The notes under the pieces were generated by a model, which saw nothing but the letters and a program-made list of their open reading frames with translations, ran no database searches and had not been told where the DNA came from. The translations under genes were made by a program, and so were the position numbers. Positions 53,166 to 64,000 of a DNA stretch of 64,000 nucleotides are shown here, in pieces. The stretch is taken from positions 14,180,501-14,244,500 of the forward strand of contig JAEOAD010000018.1 of the NCBI GenBank assembly GCA_036365145.1, read 5' to 3'. Source of the stretch: Orientallactaga sibirica (taxonomy: Eukaryota; Chordata; Mammalia; Rodentia; Dipodidae). Every line of letters begins with the position of its first letter. The first letter of the stretch is position 1.

Positions 53166-53369
53166 AAAGGCACTAGTTGGTTCATGATATATCTATACTC
53201 ACAGGCAGGAAAATTCACTTAGGCCTGGAAGAAATAGGAAGTGTATGCACTTTCTTCGCCATCTTAGGTCACCATCTTAAATTAGAACATGGCCATCTAC
53301 CAACAGCCCTTTCTCTCCATCTGCCTAGCCAAGGAAACTGTCTAGCTCCTATAGTATTTCAATACAAAA

Positions 53370-53484
53370 TAAAAAAACAAAAGAGGTTCAGTGGACGGGG
53401 GATGAAGAATGGGCAAAAGAGAAGGTAATGGGAGGGGATTATGATAAAAACATAATATATAGTTGTGGAAAAATTGTCATGCAA
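53370..53484 (+). mobile_element. Probable L1 3' end
   Basis: AAAACAAAAGAGGTTCAGTG followed by a GGGGGATG-rich block and GGGATTATGATAAAAACATA resembles the other plus-strand L1 3' ends at 150-300 and 22791-23050. Confidence 0.5.
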
Positions 53485-53699
53485 GGGATGGTTTAGCAGT
53501 TAAGGCATTTGCTTGCAAAGCCAAAGGACCTAGGTTCTATTCCCTAGGACCCACTTAAGCCAGATGCACAAGGTGGAGCATATGTATGGCGTTTGTTTGC
53601 AGTGGCTGGAGGGCCTGGTGTGCCCATTCTCTCTGTCTGTCTGTCTCTCTCTCTCTGTCTGACTCTCTCAAATAAATAAATAAAACTTAAAAAAATTAA
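53485..53699 (+). mobile_element. Dip-type SINE
   Basis: The head is shortened to GGGATGGTTTAGCAGTTAAG, followed by GCCAGATGCACAAGGTGGAG, a TCTG/CT tract and an AAATAAATAAATAAAAC tail. AAATTGtCATGCAA and AAATTGcCATGCAA flank it as a duplication with one mismatch. Confidence 0.95.
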
Positions 53700-53713
53700 A
53701 AATTGCCATGCAA

Positions 53714-54145
53714 AATTTTAAAAGTTAAATCAAAACAACCTCTGTCAAAGCATCAGGCTATTTAAATAAGTGTTGGTGTTCTGAATTATGATACTTATGC
53801 TTATGCAGCAATCTCCCCAACCCTTATGTGGGTAATATCTTAGGAATATAAATATGCATTTACTACCTGTGCCCTTCCTAAGGATTTATCTGAACACAGC
53901 GAATAATTTTATTTAAATGCAAAATTAAATGCACATTTATATCAGTTTCATCCATAATTTTGAAAAACATAATACTTCAAAGTGCTCCTTAATATAATGA
54001 TTTAGTACTAAACAACAGACAGGAACAAAGGGCTCATGCATATAGATAAGTGGATGTGTATAAGTGAAAGAAGACATGCCCAAATGTTCTGTATAGTGAA
54101 TGCACAAACATATGTATTTGAATACCTCAATGAAGCATAGCAGAA
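53714..54145. other. Unique AT-rich sequence
   Basis: No feature was recognised. Confidence 0.45.
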
Positions 54146-54168
54146 AAAAAAAAAAAACATGCAACTCA

Positions 54169-54430
54169 GGGGGCTGGAGAGATGGCTTAGGGGCTAAGGC
54201 GCCTACCTCCTAAGCCTAAGAACGCTGGTTCCAATCTCCAGCGGTTCCGATCTCCAGGTCCCACGTTTAGCCAGATGCAAAAGTGACGCAAGGGTGCAAT
54301 GCTGCACTTGACCACAAGGGGGCGCATGCATCTGGATTTTGTTCTCAGCAACTGAGACACTGCTGGTGCGCCCATCTCTGTCTTCCTCTCCCTCCCTCCC
54401 TCTCTCTCTCTCTCTCTGTCTCTCTCCTAA
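54169..54430 (+). mobile_element. Dip-type SINE with long target duplication and 16-bp internal duplication
   Basis: A duplication of more than 20 bp (A-rich then ACATGCAACTCA) lies at about 54146-54168 and 54430-54452. The internal 16-bp unit occurs at 54227-54242 and 54243-54258. The body is close to the apparent consensus, so this is one of the youngest copies in the window. Confidence 0.97.
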
Positions 54431-54479
54431 AAAAAAAAAAACATGCAACTCAAAGCTATGATGATAAACCCAAGGTGTA

Positions 54480-54850
54480 ATGGTAATTGTCACCATCCAA
54501 AAAATAGTGGTGGGAAAGCAAATTAGCACGGCCACTGTAGAGAAAAGTACAGGAGGTTCTTCCATGAAAACTAAAAAGAGAATGAACTACTATATGATTC
54601 AACAACTACACTCATAAGCCTATATCCAAAGGACATCAGCATGCTAAAGTGATGTCTTCACATACATGCTTTATTCACTTAAGTGATGACATGGACTCAG
54701 CCCGGGTGCCCATCAAAAATTGAATGAATATGGAAATATGGAAGGTGAGAATACACACACACACACACACACTGGAGTATTGAGCCATAAAGGGGAATGA
54801 AGTCCTATCATTTTCAGATCAATTAAATGGAACTGGAGAACATCATGTTG
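54480..54850 (+). mobile_element. Ancient L1 (L1M-like) ORF2 end
   Basis: GGGAAAGCAAATTAGCACGG, CACTGTAGAGAAAAGTACAG, GCCTATATCCAAAGGACATC and GGTGCCCATCAAAAATTGAA match the order of an old L1 ORF2 3' end. An (AC)n of 11 units at 54751-54772 interrupts it. It is strongly diverged and non-coding. Confidence 0.75.
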
Positions 54851-54891
54851 TCATGTTGCTTCTTTCTTTTCCTTTTTTTAAAAATAATGTA

Positions 54892-54892
<1 letters not shown>

Positions 54893-54922
<30 letters not shown>
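54893..54922. repeat. (GT)n microsatellite
   Basis: About 15 GT units. A smaller inverse AC tract follows at 55081-55096. Confidence 0.95.
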
Positions 54923-54924
<2 letters not shown>

Positions 54925-55814
54925 TTTTATGTTTATAGGTACATTTGTTTGTTAGGTATGCATGTGTATGTGTGCAAATTTTTGTGGAGGCTGGAGGAAA
55001 CTTGGGTGTCATCCGATTGTACACTGTCCACTCCTTTCTGAGACAAGGGAGCTCATGAAGATGCCATGTTAAGCAATGTAACACACACACACACAACTGA
55101 AGATACTTGGATGTGGTTGATACTCAGGGTGAAGGGGGGGCCTGTGAGGAGGAGAGGCAGTAGCTACATCATCAAGAGCTGTGTATGCTCTGGCCTGACA
55201 TTTCAACTTTCTACCTAATTCATTATCCTTAAGTAACTGCAATGGAGAAGCGTTGATTGATTTGATGAATGTTTGAAAGGCAGAATCTATACAGTTTACT
55301 GACAAGTTAGATGGGAAATTAGGAAGAAGAAGGAATTTACAATCAGAATGTTCATAATTTCATTCACTACAAAGGAAATGAAATACAAAAAGAGTGTTAA
55401 AAGACCCAAAGATGTAATTTTTATATCTGATATAAAGGGTTAATTCAAGAAAAGGACTTAAAAGTAGATACTTGGTAATCCTGAAAATTAAAATAATTAC
55501 GAGTAGTTAATAAATTTAGTTTATATTATATAATTGACACTGTGTCAAATTACACATAATGTTATATGTGAACAAAGAAGACTCTGGGCCTATAGGTTAC
55601 TTTTCCAAGGCACATAGGTATGAATGGTTCCAGTCTCAGGAAATCTGTCTGCAGAACTCGAATTACAAGGTAAATGCAATTTGAAGAGGTGTTACAAACA
55701 CAAGGAGGACTTGTAGGAATATACTGCATTAAACCACAAGTGGTTTTGGGTGTTTTTTTGTTTTGTTTGGACAATTTCCTTTAGTTTTAGTTATTAAGAA
55801 ATCAAGCAGTGTGT
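54923..55814. other. Unique AT-rich sequence
   Basis: No recognisable element or exon was found. Confidence 0.45.
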
Positions 55815-55942
55815 GATCATTTTTTATTTTGACAACATTTATACATGTATATGACATATTTTAATCATAATTACAATCCCCATTACCTTCCCTTGCCCCC
55901 TCTCTATCCCCTTTCCCTTGAACCACTTTTTAAAAGAACATA

Positions 55943-56126
55943 TGTTTTTAATATTTTCATTTCTTTATTTTCAAGCAGAAATAGAAAGACACAGAGGGAA
56001 TGGGCATGCCAGGGCCTTTGACCCTGCAAATAAACTCCAGATGCATGTGCTGCATCTGAGGAACTGAACATAGGCCATCAGGCTTTTCAAGCAAACACCT
56101 TTAATCTTTGAACCATCTCCTCAGCC
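55943..56126 (-). mobile_element. Dip-type SINE, diverged
   Basis: GAATGGGCATGCCAGGGCCT, CTCCAGATGCATGTGCTGCA and the head complement AACCATCTCCTCAGCCC are present. The GA tract is short and the copy is worn. Confidence 0.85.
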
Positions 56127-56562
56127 CAAAAGAAAATGTTGCATTAGCATTAATTAATGATTATTAATAATAAATTTATTTATTAGCAAACAATTCTTAG
56201 GTTTTATTATGCTGTATTCTAATCAAATTTTGTTGTTTGTTTTTCTTCCCCTCTTTTGTCTTCTCCACTCATCTCTCTTCCCTTGGGTCTTCCACAAACC
56301 ATAGACTTCTTTCCAGTTTCATACTACATGTTTCTATTTGTCCTCTCTCTGCTTTATCACCACATGTTGTTCTTCTCTCATGGTACCCTACTTGAGTCAT
56401 ATACAAACATTAAAATTAGAATCACAAATATGAGAAAGAACATGCAATTTTTATCTTTCTTGGCCTTGTTTATCTCACTTAATATATTTTTCCAATTTCA
56501 TCCATTTCCTGCAAATTTTATAATTTCATATTTATTTACAAGAGAATAAAAATTCCATTGTG

Positions 56563-56801
56563 GGGCCTGGAGAGATGCCTTAGCGGTTAAGCACTTGCCT
56601 GTGAAGCCTAAGGACTATTCGAGGCTTGATTCCCCAGGACCCAAGTAAGCCAGACACACAAGGTGATGCATGCATCTGGAGTTCTTTTGCAGTGGCTGGA
56701 GGCCCTGGTGCATCCATTCTCTCTCTATCTGCCACTTTCTCTGTCTGTCTGTCACTCTCAAGTAAATAAATAAAAGATAAACAAAAAAAATTTTTAAAAA
56801 A
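56563..56801 (+). mobile_element. Dip-type SINE
   Basis: The head GGGCCTGGAGAGATGCCTTA, an intact middle and an AAATAAATAAAAGATAAAC tail are flanked by CCATTGTG at 56555-56562 and 56802-56809. The insertion splits an L1 word (ATTCCATTGTG...TATGTAG). Confidence 0.96.
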
Positions 56802-57090
56802 CCATTGTGTATGTAGTTCATGTTTTCATTATCCATTCCTAAGTTGATGCAGATCTTGCTTGATTCCATTTCCTAGCCATTGTGAATAGATCAGCAATGA
56901 ACATGGAAGTTCACATTTTTTTTTTTGGTAAGTTATTGCGTTCTTTGTGTATATCTTCTAGTTGGATCATATTGGTAGCTCAAATTCTAGCTTTTTGGGA
57001 AGCTTTCATGCAGATTTCTAGGGTGGTTGTATTAATTTACATTCCCACCACCAGTGCATCATTTGAAGACAGAAAACCTGTGTACAAAGT

Positions 57091-59185
57091 GGGAGGCAAA
57101 GTCATATCACAGACACTGAGTCAATGGAGCCAGAACAATGGCAGTTAGGACCACACTAAAAATGGAAGACCTGGACAAATGAAGGCTGACGAGGGAAATA
57201 AAACTTCTGTTAAATAAGTCTTCTTATTTAATAACAATGACAACAGCACAAACATGTGCCTGTCCAACATGTGCTATCCATTATTTGCCTTGTACATTTG
57301 AGTCAGAAAAACAAGTCAGGGCTTCTGAATCTTCTGTTTATACTGAGATCATGTGAAGTTCTTTGTCTTCTATCCACATGGAAATATCTGCAAACATTTA
57401 TATGTCCACCATGGTGTAATAATCAAAATTAGATTGAAGGTCAGGTGTTTTGTTCTGTCTCTCAGCTAGAACCCGATTTCAGTGGATTGTCTGCAAGGTA
57501 TGTGTGGTGTTTCATAGACTGCTTCTCATTCTTCCTCAATCACTTTCATCCTTCCTTTCTCAACTTGATAACATGTTTCTGACCAGTAGAACATGAGAAA
57601 TCTTTAATACTGGAGGAAAGAAATACAGGTATCATAAAGATGCTTTTATTCCAAACAAATGTGATCCATGAGCTGTTTTTGGTCATCAGTAGACCTGTGG
57701 GGTGTTTGAAGTTGAGTCATTCACTCATTGGAAAGATTCCTCAATTCCTATGAATATCTCTAATCACTGGAAAAAGAGTGTGTCTGACATTATTTCTATG
57801 TTTGTAAGTGTTGAGAAACACAATTGATTGTTTCTTCCTACAATATCCCTTGCCCATACATACATAAGAAAATGGAATTCTCTAATTTTATTTCAGTCTG
57901 TCATCCATGGTCTACTAGTACTTTTGGGGATTCAGCCACTTTGAGCCCATATTCATAGGCAAAGCAAATACTTTCCCAAACTGCTATCACTATGATTATA
58001 TTAATTGGCATGCTAACTTAGCCTTTCTCTGTGAAGATTTTTCAGGCTAGGAACGGAAGTAACACTTCTTCACTTCTAAAGTTTCTAGGACAGAAAATAA
58101 GGGCACCAAGTTTGAAATATGTTTGTGATGAAGTTTGAGGACTTTAATAGTTTTGAGGGGCATTAAGACTCATAGCATCCTAAAGACTGTCTGAATACTT
58201 CCCCCAGTATTCTAATTCTTTAACACTTTATATTGTCTATATTGGAGAAGGACTAAAAAGTGTAGGCTTATACTGGTGTAAAGTCCAGGTAATCTTCACT
58301 CTTAATCTGAAATTTTGCAAAGTTTTTTCTTATGTTTTTTGCCTATTTTGATTCCAAAATAATTCATTTATATGATTGAGGCAAGAGTTTTGCATTTGTA
58401 TGGAATAATGTCTTCTTTTAAGTGAAAAGTATGTGAAAGAGAGAGAGAGAGAAAGAGAGGGAGGTAAATCAGAATGCATACCCAAGCTTGGAGATGCTGG
58501 CATATCCCTGAATGAATAAATTCAGTGCACATTAATCAAAATAGCAGTGCGATGAATTAGTACAACTTCCTTGTGCAACATAATGATCAATAAAAGGAAG
58601 GCACAGGTGCCTTAGAGAAAAATTTAATCTAAGTGCAAATATTTTATTTATAAGGTTCAAATGAAATTTGCTTGATTTTTGAAAGCTCCATTCGAACATT
58701 AATAAATGTTTTTATATCAAAGGGTGGAAATGCCATGCATCTTTTGTGAACTAAAATAAATGTAATTTTACATGTTCCCAAATGAAAAACATGATCCAAG
58801 TAAAATACACAAATGAGCAAGAATTAAGATGAGTGCACTGTATACAGATGTTCCAGTGTAAGTTCGGCTCAACAGTTTCATTCTGTGATTATGAGTAGTG
58901 TGATGATCATCATATATTTAAAGCTCAAACACTGTCAAACTTAAAAACTCTATTAAAATCAGTGTGAGGAGTTCAGCTCAAATATTTATCACAACGGCTT
59001 AATAAGTCTCTGTAAGGCAAATTTAGCAGAGGAGGATGGAAGAAATATCAGTTAGTTCTTATGAACAACAGATGCTCTTAGAGCTGGTCTGAGTAGTTCT
59101 GAGGCTCAAAGGTTTCTGAAATCTAATGGTTGACAAAAAAAGAGAAAAATATTGCACATATTGCTGGATACACATTGTGCTGGAT
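57091..59185. other. Unique sequence, about 2.1 kb
   Basis: No repeat was recognised except a short GA tract near 58438-58460. A 9-bp hairpin (TTAAATAAG/CTTATTTAA) lies at 57210-57231. No exon was recognised. Confidence 0.45.
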
Positions 59186-59400
59186 ATTTTTATTTTATTT
59201 TAACTTTGATAAAAATACTTATGATATAAAATTTATCATTTTAGCCATTTTTAATGTGCAGTTAGTGTTAAGTGCATTCATGTTATGTAACCAAACTCTT
59301 CATTTGACATAATGTATTTAATACTTCTTAAACAAAAACGTCCTGCTTCCCCTAACTACAGGCAGTGGTAACCAACACTGTATTCCCTGCAATAGTTAGT
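59186..59400. mobile_element. Ancient L1M-like non-coding fragment
   Basis: ATAAAATTTATCATTTTAGC followed by CATTTTTAATGTGCAGTTAG, AAGTGCATTCATGTTATGTA and GGCAGTGGTAACCAACACTG follows a well-known ancient mammalian L1 3' region word for word in order. Borders and strand are not assigned. Confidence 0.5.
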
Positions 59401-61138
59401 TATCTTAGTTAGCTCTTACAATATGTTTGTCTACCTGCACTCAAATTAATGTACACTAAAGCACAATAAGTCATTTTTCCTATCTAACAGAAATAGTCCT
59501 GTGATTGTATCATTTTGAGCAAACTATAGCTCAACTCCCTTTGTTATTGGTAAAAATTGAATCTACTTATTTATTCCAGTCTTTCCTTTGTTTAGTTCAG
59601 TACAATTCTGTCAAGAATTTAGGATTAAGTATTCCAAAGATATGATTGAGCATTAAATTACCTTTCTTTAGCAATGATACTAGCCATATTTGGCAATGAA
59701 AACACTGAACATGCTCTGATGCAGTAGCTAACTTTGGAAGTTCTATATCTCAATAAAAGGCTGATGTCAAAATCTCTTCTCACAAACACACCCATCTCTT
59801 TGAGAAGTACCCTTGCTGTGGTTTCCAGTCTTTGAGTGAGGATAAGAAAAACGGAAGAGTGGCGTTGGAGAAAAAAAAAAATAAAGATGCAAGGAATTAT
59901 CTTCTAGTGAGTTGTTGAGACTCCTAGGATAAACTGCTTGCTTGTTTACTATCAACTGGTGGTGAGTAGTAAGAGAGGAGTAAATACAGATTCCCATTTT
60001 CCCATTTCTTTGGGATGCTGTGTGCTTATTCTGTACTGCCAATCTGTTTTAGAATTTGTCCATCTGGGTTGAGTTTGAAAGAAATTCTTCTCATTTGTAC
60101 TTCCATTTTCTGTCATGGTAATATATGTGAAATAAACATAATTTTCTCTTTAATATGTAGCTAAAAATTACATCACAACCAGTGGTGACTTATTGTTTTC
60201 TGGCATTATCCAAATCCACAATTTATTACTGACTGATAAAATTTGATGTGTTCTGTCCTGAATTAGGGACATCAAACATCTACCCAGCATGATGTGTTAA
60301 TCAAACAATTCTACCAATGCTTATGCTGTGATTGGTGAGAACAAATCTGCCAGCAAACTGTGGTTCTTAAGATACTTGGGTAATTTCAGACTATATATAC
60401 ACTGAATTTGTGCAGGAAAGAGAAGATGAACAGTCTGGCCATGGAGCATATTCCAAGTTATTTGATATGTCTGCTACTGTGATTTACCCTTTAGTGTCAC
60501 ATATATTTATGTTATTTGCCATGTTTTTCCATTTACCAATGAGGCCTGTTTAAATAGAGCACTGAAAAACAAAATCACATGTTTAAATAAAATTTAAATG
60601 CTACATTTGTGTTGTTTGAGTAAGGCATTGAAATCATGTAATTTGCACAAAATCTCTGTTACATTAACCATCCATCACAGAATCTTAGTGATATTATTGG
60701 GCCCATACAAATGATACCACAACTTTTCTAAAGCATAGCAAATACTTCTAAAGTTAATATTTATTTTAATGAACTGTCTCTGAAACAGACAATTTTGTTA
60801 CCTGCATAATCAGAAGATGGTTCTTATAATTTGGGGTATAAGACTCCATTTCTATCTATGACTCCATTCCTATCATATAATTGCTACTATTATTATTTTT
60901 TCATTACAACTAAAATTTTCTTTCTGAAGACAGGAAAAAATAAAATATAGCTATTAATATCTTTGTTCAATCAAACATAAAGGCATTTTCAAACAGATAA
61001 CTTACTCTAATTGAGAATCAATGCTATGAGATTCTATAAGAAGAGAACTAAATTCGAATAATGGTTTTATTTTTACAAAAAATTGAAATAATTCATTCAA
61101 AGTAAAGCATTTAATTTCATCAAAAATGACAAAAATTA
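59401..61138. other. Unique AT-rich sequence
   Basis: No recognised repeat or gene. The longest frames are short and without family features. Confidence 0.45.
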
Positions 61139-61350
61139 GGGCTAGAGGGATGGCTTGGCAGTTAAGGTGTTTGCCTACAAAGCCAAAGGGTCCTGGTTCG
61201 ATTCTCCAGGACTTACATAAGCCAGATGCACAAGGGGGTGTATGCATCTGGAGTTCATTTGTAGTGACTGGAAGCCCTGGAGCACCCATTCTCTCCTTCT
61301 CTCTCTCTCTGCCTCTTTCTCTCTATCAAATTAATAAATAAATAAAATAT
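61139..61350 (+). mobile_element. Dip-type SINE
   Basis: The head GGGCTAGAGGGATGGCTTGG, GTCCTGGTTCGATTCTCCAG, GCCAGATGCACAAGGGGGTG, a CT tract and a TTAATAAATAAATAAAAT tail make a complete copy. Confidence 0.94.
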
Positions 61351-61564
61351 ATTTTTGATAACTTATTTTTGTATGATTATATATATATGCTTAAAATTAT
61401 TTAATTTTAAGTAACATATTAACTTCCTTGTAACAGAAACAAAGATCTCTTAGAACAAGCAAACAAGAAATCAAGTACTTATGAAAATGAAGGCACACCT
61501 TCAAAAAGCAAGGAAATTGATCATGAAATTAAAAGTCTTACCACAGCACAAAATGACAAAAATT

Positions 61565-61885
61565 GGGACTGAGGAGTTGGCTTGATCTTAAAGTACTTGT
61601 TGCACAAGTACGAGGATCTGAGTCCAGAGCCCCAGCACCCATGCAAAATGCCAGAGTGGTGGTGTGTACGTGGAATCCCAACACTGGTAAGGCAGAGACA
61701 GGAGGATCCCCAAGATTCACTGGTTACCTAGTCAACCTGAATCAATGAGTTCTGGGTTCAGTGATGGATTTTATCTCAGAATAAAACAAAATGTGATGAA
61801 ATGAGAAAGGAATCTGCCTGATGTCTTACATACATACTCATGAACATAAATCTGTACACACGTGTATGTGTGTGTGTGTGTGTGT
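61565..61885 (+). mobile_element. B4-type SINE with (GT)n tail
   Basis: The head TGGGACTGAGGAGTTGGCTT, CCCAGCACCCATGCAAAATG and a B1-like GGTGGTGTGTACGTGGAATC block are followed by GTACACACGTGTATG and GT repeats to 61884. The B1-like centre is clearer than in other copies. Confidence 0.75.
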
Positions 61886-62925
61886 TATAATTTCATTATT
61901 GAATACAAAATTACTTGATTTGGGTTGATAATACAAATATTAATTTTAATAGAAATCAATGCCATTAAAAATAAGACTCAGAGAATTGCAGAATTTATGA
62001 AATGGAAATTTACTAGTTTTTGATTATTGTACTAACAGTAATTATGCTCAAATAAACTATTACATTCTACCAATTTTGTCTAGGTAAACTGTGGTAGTCT
62101 CTGAATAGAAAGAAAAGCTATAATTGTCAAAATTTACTAGTTTCAATGGAGTGACTGGACTATACAAATTTGATAGTCTGCTGTTAAATAGTGAAAATGA
62201 TAGTAGACAGATTATAGATCTGGCCTCTCCCCTCAGCATAAATATTGAGCATACAGTAATACAAAGGAAAAAGCAACCATGTGAGGACTTTAGTAATCAC
62301 CTAAGAAGTAGCAAAAAACAAGTAAACATCTAACCAAGGAAAAAAATGCTCAAAATGGTACGATATTTTATGGCATTTTCTTCCTTTCCTCACTTTCTCC
62401 CAGGCATAGTGATATACTTTCACATGAAAATCACCCAATTCCTGACTCCTTCCTTGGTAAAGAAGGGAAAACATTTTGCCTGCAAATTGTGGTTTGTCTG
62501 TGGACTATCTGGTGTATGTTTTTGTCTTGGTTGATTCAGAATGCTGGAGAAAAACTGTGGCATAGTTTAGATATCAGGATAGGGGCTTTTGATAGGAGTG
62601 GTAGGTTCTGATGCACAGGAAAACCAGTTTACAACTAGGGTGCCTGGATGCATAGCACAGATAGAGAAATATAACACAATATCTGAGAAGTCAGAGAAGT
62701 GGGACATTAGGGAAGTTACAAGTGTTTGAGAAGTTCAATGTAAACACATGCTCACAACAGGCATTCCCAGGAAGGTTTGGACAAGATTTAAACCTTTATT
62801 AGGGGCTGAATAGGGGAGCGCTTCCTGTAAACTTTTATTTCTGCTGGCCCACAATCTTAGAAAAGTATCTTTTTTATTTTTTTGCAATCATATTCTGAAT
62901 CTTCAAGAAAAGATCACAAGATATG
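61886..62925. other. Unique AT-rich sequence
   Basis: Nothing recognisable was found. Confidence 0.45.
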
Positions 62926-62929
62926 CAAA

Positions 62930-63520
62930 GAAAGAAGGAAACGCACTCACCAGACACTAACCCTAAAGTAATAAATGTTTCTGAATTATTTGATAAGAAC
63001 TTCAAAGCCACTGTCTTAAATATGCTCAGTAAGCAAAGGATAATCCATATAGATAATTAAGTTAAATCACTAAATTATGCACAAACAAGATAAAAATACC
63101 TACAAAAAACTAACAGAAACTTTGGGGCTAAAAAGTACATAAGTTGAAATGAACTTTTTTTTGTTTGCTTTTGTCTAATTTTTCAATTTATTTTTATTTG
63201 AGATGGGATCTTGCTACGTAGCCCAGGTTGGTCTTCAACTCACAATCTGCCTAACTTTGAACATGTTAGAGATAAAATGCAAGAACTTCAATTAAACACA
63301 AGAGTAGCAAATCCCAAGACCCACATTGAGACATGTGATCTACTTGTTGAGAATCAAGACAAAGAAAATATATTAGACAATGGAAGAGCTGCCATAAGAT
63401 TGTCAGTGGCTCTGCAACACTATTTAACAAGCTAGTAGGCAGAAAGGCCTATTGAAGTCCTTAAAGAAAACAGAAATGCCAAATGAGAATATTATGTTTG
63501 GCAAAATTATCCTTCAGAAG
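62930..63520 (+). mobile_element. Ancient L1/HAL1-like ORF1 region
   Basis: ACTTTGGGGCTAAAAAGTAC before a B1 scrap, then CACATTGAGACATGTGATCT, TCAAGACAAAGAAAATATAT and AAAATTATCCTTCAGAAGTG, follow the order of an old L1M/HAL1 ORF1 region on the plus strand. A 74-codon stretch (63211-63435) is still open but is only a fragment. Highly diverged and not functional. Confidence 0.6.
63175..63245 (-). mobile_element. B1 SINE fragment
   Basis: TTATTTGAGATGGGATCTTG and AGCCCAGGTTGGTCTTCAAC are the minus-strand A-rich-end half of a B1. The rest is missing. Confidence 0.7.
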
Positions 63521-63524
63521 TGAA

Positions 63525-63715
63525 GGATGGGGTTAGGAGGATGTGTGTAAGAGGACAGGCTATACAAGCATTAGGGCCCAAGAGGTGCTGAGACTACCTG
63601 AGCTCAACCCAGCAACTGCCTAACAAGCTGGGTGTGACCATGCATGTCTCAGTTTCACTTATGTAAGGAACAAGCAGACTGAAGAAGAGTAGAGAGGAGA
63701 TAAACATAAGAAAGA
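63525..63715 (+). mobile_element. B4-type SINE fragment
   Basis: GGGGTTAGGAGGATGTGTGT, CTGAGCTCAACCCAGCAACT and GCTGGGTGTGACCATGCATG follow the B4-type order, worn and partial. Confidence 0.5.
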
Positions 63716-63915
63716 GACAAGCTGGATAGCACTATAGACTAATATGACATAACAGTGAGAGCAGTACTCATATATACTCTCCTCTGAAATGTTTCCTGGG
63801 ACCATGCAGGTTTGCTAGTGATGACTCATCTTGTGCTAGACAGTAGACTTTCTTTTATTATCATAATAATGGGTCTTGGTGCTTCCTAGTATTTACCATC
63901 AAAAAGCAGATTCTC

Positions 63916-64000
63916 GGGCTGGAGAGATGGCTTAGTGGTTAAGGTGCCTGCCTCCTAAGCCTAAGAACATTGGTTCCAATCTCCAGCGGTTCCAATCTCC
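63916..64000 (+). mobile_element. Dip-type SINE cut by the window end, 16-bp duplication subtype
   Basis: The head GGGCTGGAGAGATGGCTTAG is perfect. The unit GGTTCCAATCTCCAGC at 63972-63987 starts again at 63988 and runs off the edge, so this copy belongs to the duplication-bearing subtype. Confidence 0.95.

Larger units (their letters stand above)
52391..53367 (-). mobile_element. Class I retrovirus LTR remnant (5' side) with two nested SINEs
   Basis: On the minus strand the element runs from TAGGAGCTAGACAGTTTCCT near 53350 through CTAAGATGGCGAAG, a CAATCATTG word, a TATA-like GATAAAAG (plus strand 52806-52813) and a poly-A signal AATAAA (plus strand 52471-52476) to GAACCCAACACCCC. Its outer part resembles 47590-47840. 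SINEs at 52579-52797 and 52876-53165 are inserted. The exact ends are uncertain. Confidence 0.6.
55815..57090 (-). mobile_element. Old L1 3' end and ORF2 part with two SINEs
   Basis: A T-rich end and C/T-rich block at 55815-55935 resemble L1 3' ends in this window. At 56800-57060 the plus strand carries CCATTGTGTATGTAGTTCAT, CTAGCCATTGTGAATAGATC and TTACATTCCCACCACCAGTG, the minus strand of a conserved L1 ORF2 C-terminal region. SINEs at 55943-56126 and 56563-56801 interrupt it. Confidence 0.75.

Noticed and set aside
57210..57231. 9-bp AT hairpin as a terminator or small RNA
   Set aside because: Short AT-only stem in AT-rich DNA; expected by chance at this scale.

Overview
The window looks like ordinary nuclear DNA from a rodent, most likely a jerboa or jumping mouse (Dipodidae). 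Three signals support this. It has many B1 SINEs, several B4/ID-type SINEs, and above all about 20 copies of a B2-like tRNA-derived SINE. That SINE has a head resembling GGGCTGGAGAGATGGCTTAG, a CT-rich middle and an AATAAA-rich tail, and it resembles the Dip SINE of the B2 superfamily described from Dipodoidea. Dispersed L1 pieces, rodent-style MaLR LTRs and long CA/GT microsatellites fit the same picture. The species call comes from repeat recognition only.

I found no convincing host protein-coding exon, tRNA, rRNA or CRISPR array. The open reading frames are short, and those with recognisable content belong to L1 or endogenous retroviruses. The region behaves as intergenic or deep-intronic sequence.

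Layout: 1-10 kb holds SINEs, an L1 3' end split by a MaLR LTR, and an older MaLR-like segment. 10-20 kb has a 65-bp minisatellite, MaLR LTRs and facing SINE pairs. 20-27 kb has an ancient hAT-like fragment, two L1 3' UTR copies (one with a 5' inversion) and a class I retrovirus remnant on the minus strand (LTR plus integrase end). 29.3-35.1 kb is the longest stretch with no repeat I can recognise. 36-44.5 kb is a minus-strand L1 domain (3' UTR, deleted ORF2, ORF1, 5' UTR) followed by another L1 fragment. 45-57 kb is the most layered part. An ancient plus-strand L1 carries a B1 and a solo class II LTR with a perfect 6-bp duplication. Next comes a degraded minus-strand retrovirus with env remnants, itself split by a second solo LTR with a perfect 6-bp duplication, and then another LTR remnant and more L1. 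57-64 kb is mostly unique sequence with SINEs and ancient L1 pieces.

There is no gene network to describe. What the window offers is a readable insertion history: ancient L1, then MaLR and class I retroviruses, then Dip/B1 SINEs and solo class II LTRs. I did not find a credible new biological system. The points most worth a second look are the LTR with duplicated 49-bp modules, the env remnant, the deleted and inverted L1 copies, and a SINE subfamily marked by a 16-bp internal duplication.
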